A program made the position numbers and the translations under genes. From positions 1-42,391 of the forward strand of contig CAZGWV010000022.1 of the NCBI GenBank assembly GCA_964529555.1: a stretch of DNA of 42,391 nucleotides, read 5' to 3'. Numbering within the stretch: the first letter of the stretch is position 1; each line of letters starts with the position of its first letter. The notes under the pieces were generated by a model, which worked only from the letters and a program-made list of their open reading frames with translations, had not been told where the DNA came from and ran no database searches. This stretch comes from UBA7672 sp964529555 (GTDB lineage: Bacteria; Pseudomonadota; Alphaproteobacteria; Caulobacterales; Hyphomonadaceae). Positions 39,982 to 42,391 of the stretch are shown one piece after another.

Positions 39982-40302
39982 TCAGGCGTCGCTTGCGAGC
40001 TTCAGCCCGATGATCCCCGCGACGATCAGGGCGGCAGAGCCCACGCGCATGACGGTAGCCGCTTCCCCGAGGACGAAGATGCCGACGAGGAAGGCGCCTG
40101 CAGCGCCAATGCCCGTCCAGATCGCATACGCAGTGCCGAGCGGCAGTTCCTTCATGGCAAGCGAGAGAAGCCAGAAGCTCACAATCATTGCGACAAGGGT
40201 GACGCCCGACTCGACAGGCTTGGTGAAGCCTTCCGAGATTTTCATGAAGTACGCCCAGACGACCTCGAGGACGCCCGCGATACCAAGAAAAATCCAGGCC
40301 AT
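39982..40302 (-). CDS. sugE: Guanidinium exporter of the small multidrug resistance family (SugE/Gdx)
   Basis: The 106-aa four-helix SMR protein matches the SugE/Gdx subtype closely: MAWIFLGIAGVLEVVWAYFM with the central Glu in helix 1, EGFTKPVESGVTLVAMIVSF, AMKELPLGTAYAIWTGIGAA and LGEAATVMRVGSAALIVAGI, ending GLKLASDA. Gdx proteins export guanidinium in exchange for protons as antiparallel dimers, unlike the drug-exporting EmrE subtype. Start ATG at 40302 with GGAGG 5 nt upstream. A guanidine-II riboswitch directly precedes the gene and should turn on translation when guanidine is present, which supports the Gdx assignment. Confidence 0.95.
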   Translation of the reverse strand: MAWIFLGIAGVLEVVWAYFMKISEGFTKPVESGVTLVAMIVSFWLLSLAMKELPLGTAYAIWTGIGAAGAFLVGIFVLGEAATVMRVGSAALIVAGIIGLKLASDA

Positions 40303-40366
40303 GTGGCCCTCCGTCAAAGACCGGGCCGTCCCGAATGCCTTGCCCGTGAAGGGGGAGGTCGTCCTC
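40303..40366 (-). promoter_or_regulatory. Guanidine-II (mini-ykkC) riboswitch
   Basis: Read on the minus strand, two hairpins carry the diagnostic ACGR tetraloop closed by G-C. P1 is GAGG-ACGA-CCUC (40366-40355) and P2 is CGGG-ACGG-CCCG (40333-40322), with a 21-nt linker. The Shine-Dalgarno GGAGG is at 40312-40308. CCUCC at 40358-40354, made mostly of the P1 3' arm, is complementary to it, so formation of P1 with ligand should free the ribosome site. Known members of this class control the same exporter family. The hairpins are short, but the combination of two ACGR loops, anti-SD and sugE is compelling. Confidence 0.88.
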
Positions 40367-40739
40367 GCTTGCCCCGCATGTGGGACAGGCGGGGAAGAAG
40401 GTCAATGCGTCAGAGGGCCAATCCCGCGCCGATGGCTAACCGCCCCATACGCATCGCGGCGGGGCGTTGCCGTGGGCGGCCCATCCGTGCTCGGCGGCTC
40501 GCATGGCGGCAGGACCATAAGACCCTGCCCGGCGTACAACAGCCTTGCTGTTGAGTTTCCCGTGCATCGGCCTATGCCTCGCGCATGGCTGAATGGAGCG
40601 ACCGGGCGATATCGCTGGNNNNNNNNNNNNNNNNNNNNNNNNNNNNNNNNNNNNNNNNNNNNNNNNNNNNNNNNNNNNNNNNNNNNNNNNNNNNNNNNNN
40701 NNNNNNNNNNNNNNNNNNGCATCGGCCTATGCCTCGCGC
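40367..40739. other. Divergent sugE/recO intergenic stretch including a gap
   Basis: No gene is seen. It must carry the sugE promoter on the minus strand and the recO promoter on the plus strand. A perfect small hairpin CAACAGC-CTT-GCTGTTG lies at 40537-40553. The first copy of the recO start region (from 40585) is a duplicated contig end. Confidence 0.6.
40619..40718. other. Assembly gap with 55-bp duplicated flanks
   Basis: Bases 40564-40618 and 40719-40773 are identical over 55 bp, including the recO start codon. As with the gap at 20329, the two contigs most likely overlap and nothing is missing. Confidence 0.95.
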
Positions 40740-41480
40740 ATGGCTGAATGGAGCGACCGGGCGATATCGCTGGGCTTGAGGCGTTTCGGCGAGACCGGAG
40801 CGATCCTCGAAGTCTTTGCGCGTGAGCATGGACGGCGCCGGGCGATGATCCATGGCGGCGCCAGCCAGAAGAAGCGCGGGCCGATGCAGCCCGGCAATAC
40901 GCTGCAGATCACATGGAAGGGCGGGGAGCAGAGCCTCGGCTTCTTCACCGCCGAGATGGAAAGCGAGCGCGCCTCGCGCCACATGGCCGATGCGGAGGCG
41001 CTGGCGGGCCTGTCCGCCCTGTCGGATCTCCTCGCCGCCACTGTGCCCGAGGGAGAGGCGAAGCCTGCGCTGTTCGACGCCGCCGAAACGGTCCTCGATA
41101 TGTTGGGTGAGCCCGAAGTCTGGCCGGCTCTGTTCATCCGCTGGGAGTTGGGACTTCTGTCCATGCTCGGTTATGGGCTGGACCTTGAGACCTGCGCCAT
41201 TTCCGGCGGCAATGACGGCCTGACCCATGTGAGCCCCAGGTCGGGCCGGGCGGTGCGCGGATCTGAGGCGGGCGACTATCTGGGGCGTCTGTTGCCTATC
41301 CCGCTATTCCTGCTGGACGCGACCGCGCCGCCGACGCCTGTGGATATCCACGCCGGATTTCGCCTGACAGGACATTTCCTCGGCGAACGGCTGTTTTCCG
41401 ATCTCAACAGGGGTATGCCCGAGGCCCGCCACCTGATGATTGACCGGCTGGAGCGGGCGGGGCGACTCTCCCCCGGCTGA
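40740..41480 (+). CDS. recO: DNA repair protein RecO
   Basis: The 246-aa product starts MAEWSDRAISLGLRRFGETG, with the OB-fold pattern AILEVFAREHGRRRAMIHGG and KKRGPMQPGNTLQITWKGGE. The helical domain follows (FIRWELGLLSMLGYGLDLET, CAISGG), where alphaproteobacterial RecO often lacks the full four-Cys zinc site; here only one Cys is seen in that region. RecO loads RecA with RecR in the RecFOR pathway. The intact copy begins after the gap; the copy at 40585 is a duplicated contig end. parC follows 24 bp later. Confidence 0.92.
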   Translation: MAEWSDRAISLGLRRFGETGAILEVFAREHGRRRAMIHGGASQKKRGPMQPGNTLQITWKGGEQSLGFFTAEMESERASRHMADAEALAGLSALSDLLAATVPEGEAKPALFDAAETVLDMLGEPEVWPALFIRWELGLLSMLGYGLDLETCAISGGNDGLTHVSPRSGRAVRGSEAGDYLGRLLPIPLFLLDATAPPTPVDIHAGFRLTGHFLGERLFSDLNRGMPEARHLMIDRLERAGRLSPG

Positions 41481-41504
41481 TTCGATACGCATACTGGATT
41501 CCTG

Positions 41505-42391
41505 ATGGCCAAGAACACCACTCCGTCGGACAATGGCGGCGAGATCATCGAAGAGCCGATGAACGAGGCGCTGTCGCGCCGCTATCTTGCCTATGCGATG
41601 TCGACGATCACGGCGCGGGCGCTGCCGGATGCGCGCGATGGCCTGAAGCCGGTTCACCGCCGCGTTCTCTATTCGATGATCCAGCTCGGGCTGAACCCGC
41701 AGGGCGGCCACCGGAAGTCGGCCACCGTGGTCGGCGAAGTCATCGGTAAGTATCACCCGCACGGCGACCAATCGATCTATGACGCGATGGTGCGCCTGGC
41801 GCAGGATTTCGCGACGCGCGCGCCGCTGGTCGATGGTCAGGGGAATTTCGGCAATATCGATGGCGATGCGCCCGCCGCCTTCCGCTACACCGAAGCCAAG
41901 CTGACGCCGGCGGCGATGCTGCTGCTCGAAGGGCTCGACGACGACGCGGTCGATTTCAAGGATACGTACGACGAGCGCAACAAGGAGCCGGTGGTTCTCG
42001 CCGCTGGCTTTCCGAACCTGCTGGTCAACGGATCGTCCGGCATCGCCGTGGGTATGGCGACGTCCATCCCACCCCACAACCCCGCCGAGTGCATCGACGC
42101 GGCGATCCACCTGCTCGATCACCCGCGCTCCACCGTCGATGATCTGATGAAGATCGTCACCGGCCCGGACTTTCCGACCGGCGGCGTGATCGTCGAGACA
42201 AAGGAAGGTCTGCGTGAGGTTTACGCCACGGGGCGCGGCGGCGTTCGCGTGCAGGCCAAATGGCGCAAGGAAGACCTTGGCCGTGGCATGTGGCGCGTGA
42301 TCGTCACCGAGATCCCGTACCAGGTGCAGAAGTCCAAGCTGATGGAGCGCCTGGCCGAACTGATCGAGACGAAGAAGGCGCCGCTGCTCGA
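41505..42391 (+). CDS. parC: DNA topoisomerase IV subunit A (5' part)
   Basis: The reading frame runs off the right edge after about 295 codons. It contains NEALSRRYLAYAMSTITARA, LPDARDGLKPVHRRVLYSMI, the quinolone-pocket region VVGEVIGKYHPHGDQSIYDA, GNFGNIDGDAPAAFRYTEAK with the catalytic Tyr of AFRYTE, and NGSSGIAVGMATSIPPHN. The pocket has the combination GKYHPHGDQSIYDAM, and the early sequence favours ParC over GyrA, as does its place behind recO. It decatenates daughter chromosomes together with ParE. Confidence 0.93.
   Translation, partial: MAKNTTPSDNGGEIIEEPMNEALSRRYLAYAMSTITARALPDARDGLKPVHRRVLYSMIQLGLNPQGGHRKSATVVGEVIGKYHPHGDQSIYDAMVRLAQDFATRAPLVDGQGNFGNIDGDAPAAFRYTEAKLTPAAMLLLEGLDDDAVDFKDTYDERNKEPVVLAAGFPNLLVNGSSGIAVGMATSIPPHNPAECIDAAIHLLDHPRSTVDDLMKIVTGPDFPTGGVIVETKEGLREVYATGRGGVRVQAKWRKEDLGRGMWRVIVTEIPYQVQKSKLMERLAELIETKKAPLL

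Noticed and set aside
40338..40352. CCUUC-ACGG-GCAAGG on the minus strand as riboswitch hairpin P1
   Set aside because: It has a bulge and a C-G closing pair and leaves only a 4-nt linker; the perfect G-C-closed GAGG-ACGA-CCUC hairpin further upstream fits the class better.
39842..40405. Minus ORF beginning MTFFPACPTCGASEDDLPLH, zinc-ribbon-like
   Set aside because: It covers the guanidine-II riboswitch and then runs out of frame through sugE; the CPTCG motif is coincidental.
40537..40553. 7-bp perfect hairpin in the recO leader
   Set aside because: Too short and without context to assign a function.
1..42391. tRNA/rRNA genes, CRISPR arrays, insertion sequences
   Set aside because: Reading both strands, I saw no tRNA T-arm with matching stems, no rRNA-like stretch, no regularly spaced repeats and no transposase.

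Overview
The window is high-GC chromosomal DNA from an alphaproteobacterium. The neighbourhoods xseB-ispA-dxs and recO-parC, an exopolysaccharide (EPS) locus of Wzx/Wzy type, many outer-membrane lipoproteins and a cluster of GANTC sites suggest the Caulobacterales/Hyphomonadaceae side of the class. That placement is inference. The sequence is a draft scaffold with four blocks of exactly 100 N. Two of them (20329-20428 and 40619-40718) are flanked by perfect 55-bp duplicates, so they look like unmerged contig overlaps rather than missing DNA. The other two (5287-5386, 8915-9014) interrupt real genes.

Layout. 1-908: left-truncated membrane GT2 glycosyltransferase (minus). 1024-1788: HigB/HigA-like toxin-antitoxin pair with a palindromic operator. 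1878-5446: threonine-aldolase-like enzyme and a membrane PAS-GGDEF-EAL protein. 5592-9045 (minus): a 27-residue Lys/Ala-rich histone-tail-like protein, Sua5/TsaC, a cytochrome b561-YceI fusion and a second YceI protein. 9206-18442 (plus): periplasmic trypsin-like protease, MBL-fold hydrolase, signal peptidase I, CelD-like acyltransferase, histidine phosphatase, GNAT, then the isoprenoid block xseB-ispA-dxs. 18439-21808: lipoproteins, a MmcQ/YjbR protein, small hypotheticals and a PRC-barrel protein.

21946-38259 is the EPS region. It holds two GT2 enzymes flanking a one-TM repeat protein (plus). A minus-strand operon follows: glycosyltransferase, O-antigen-ligase/Wzy-like polymerase, ParA-type ATPase and a small overlapping partner. 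The plus-strand export operon comes next: PPP-family phosphatase, short Wza-type lipoprotein, small exported protein, 46-codon coupled ORF, outer-membrane beta-barrel and Wzc-type tyrosine autokinase. A metC-sseA sulfur pair is inserted before an initiating sugar transferase. No Wzx flippase is visible in the window.

38529-42391: small membrane protein, cysteine-synthase-family enzyme, the guanidinium exporter SugE/Gdx behind a clear guanidine-II (mini-ykkC) riboswitch, recO, and the 5' part of parC.

The strongest observations are: the guanidine-II riboswitch, whose anti-Shine-Dalgarno lies inside hairpin P1; the ParA-partner pair embedded in an EPS operon; a PPP phosphatase next to an export/kinase set with no Wzb-type gene in view; a short Wza paired with a beta-barrel; and several very short genes (27, 46 and 62 residues). 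I saw no tRNA, rRNA, CRISPR array or insertion sequence.
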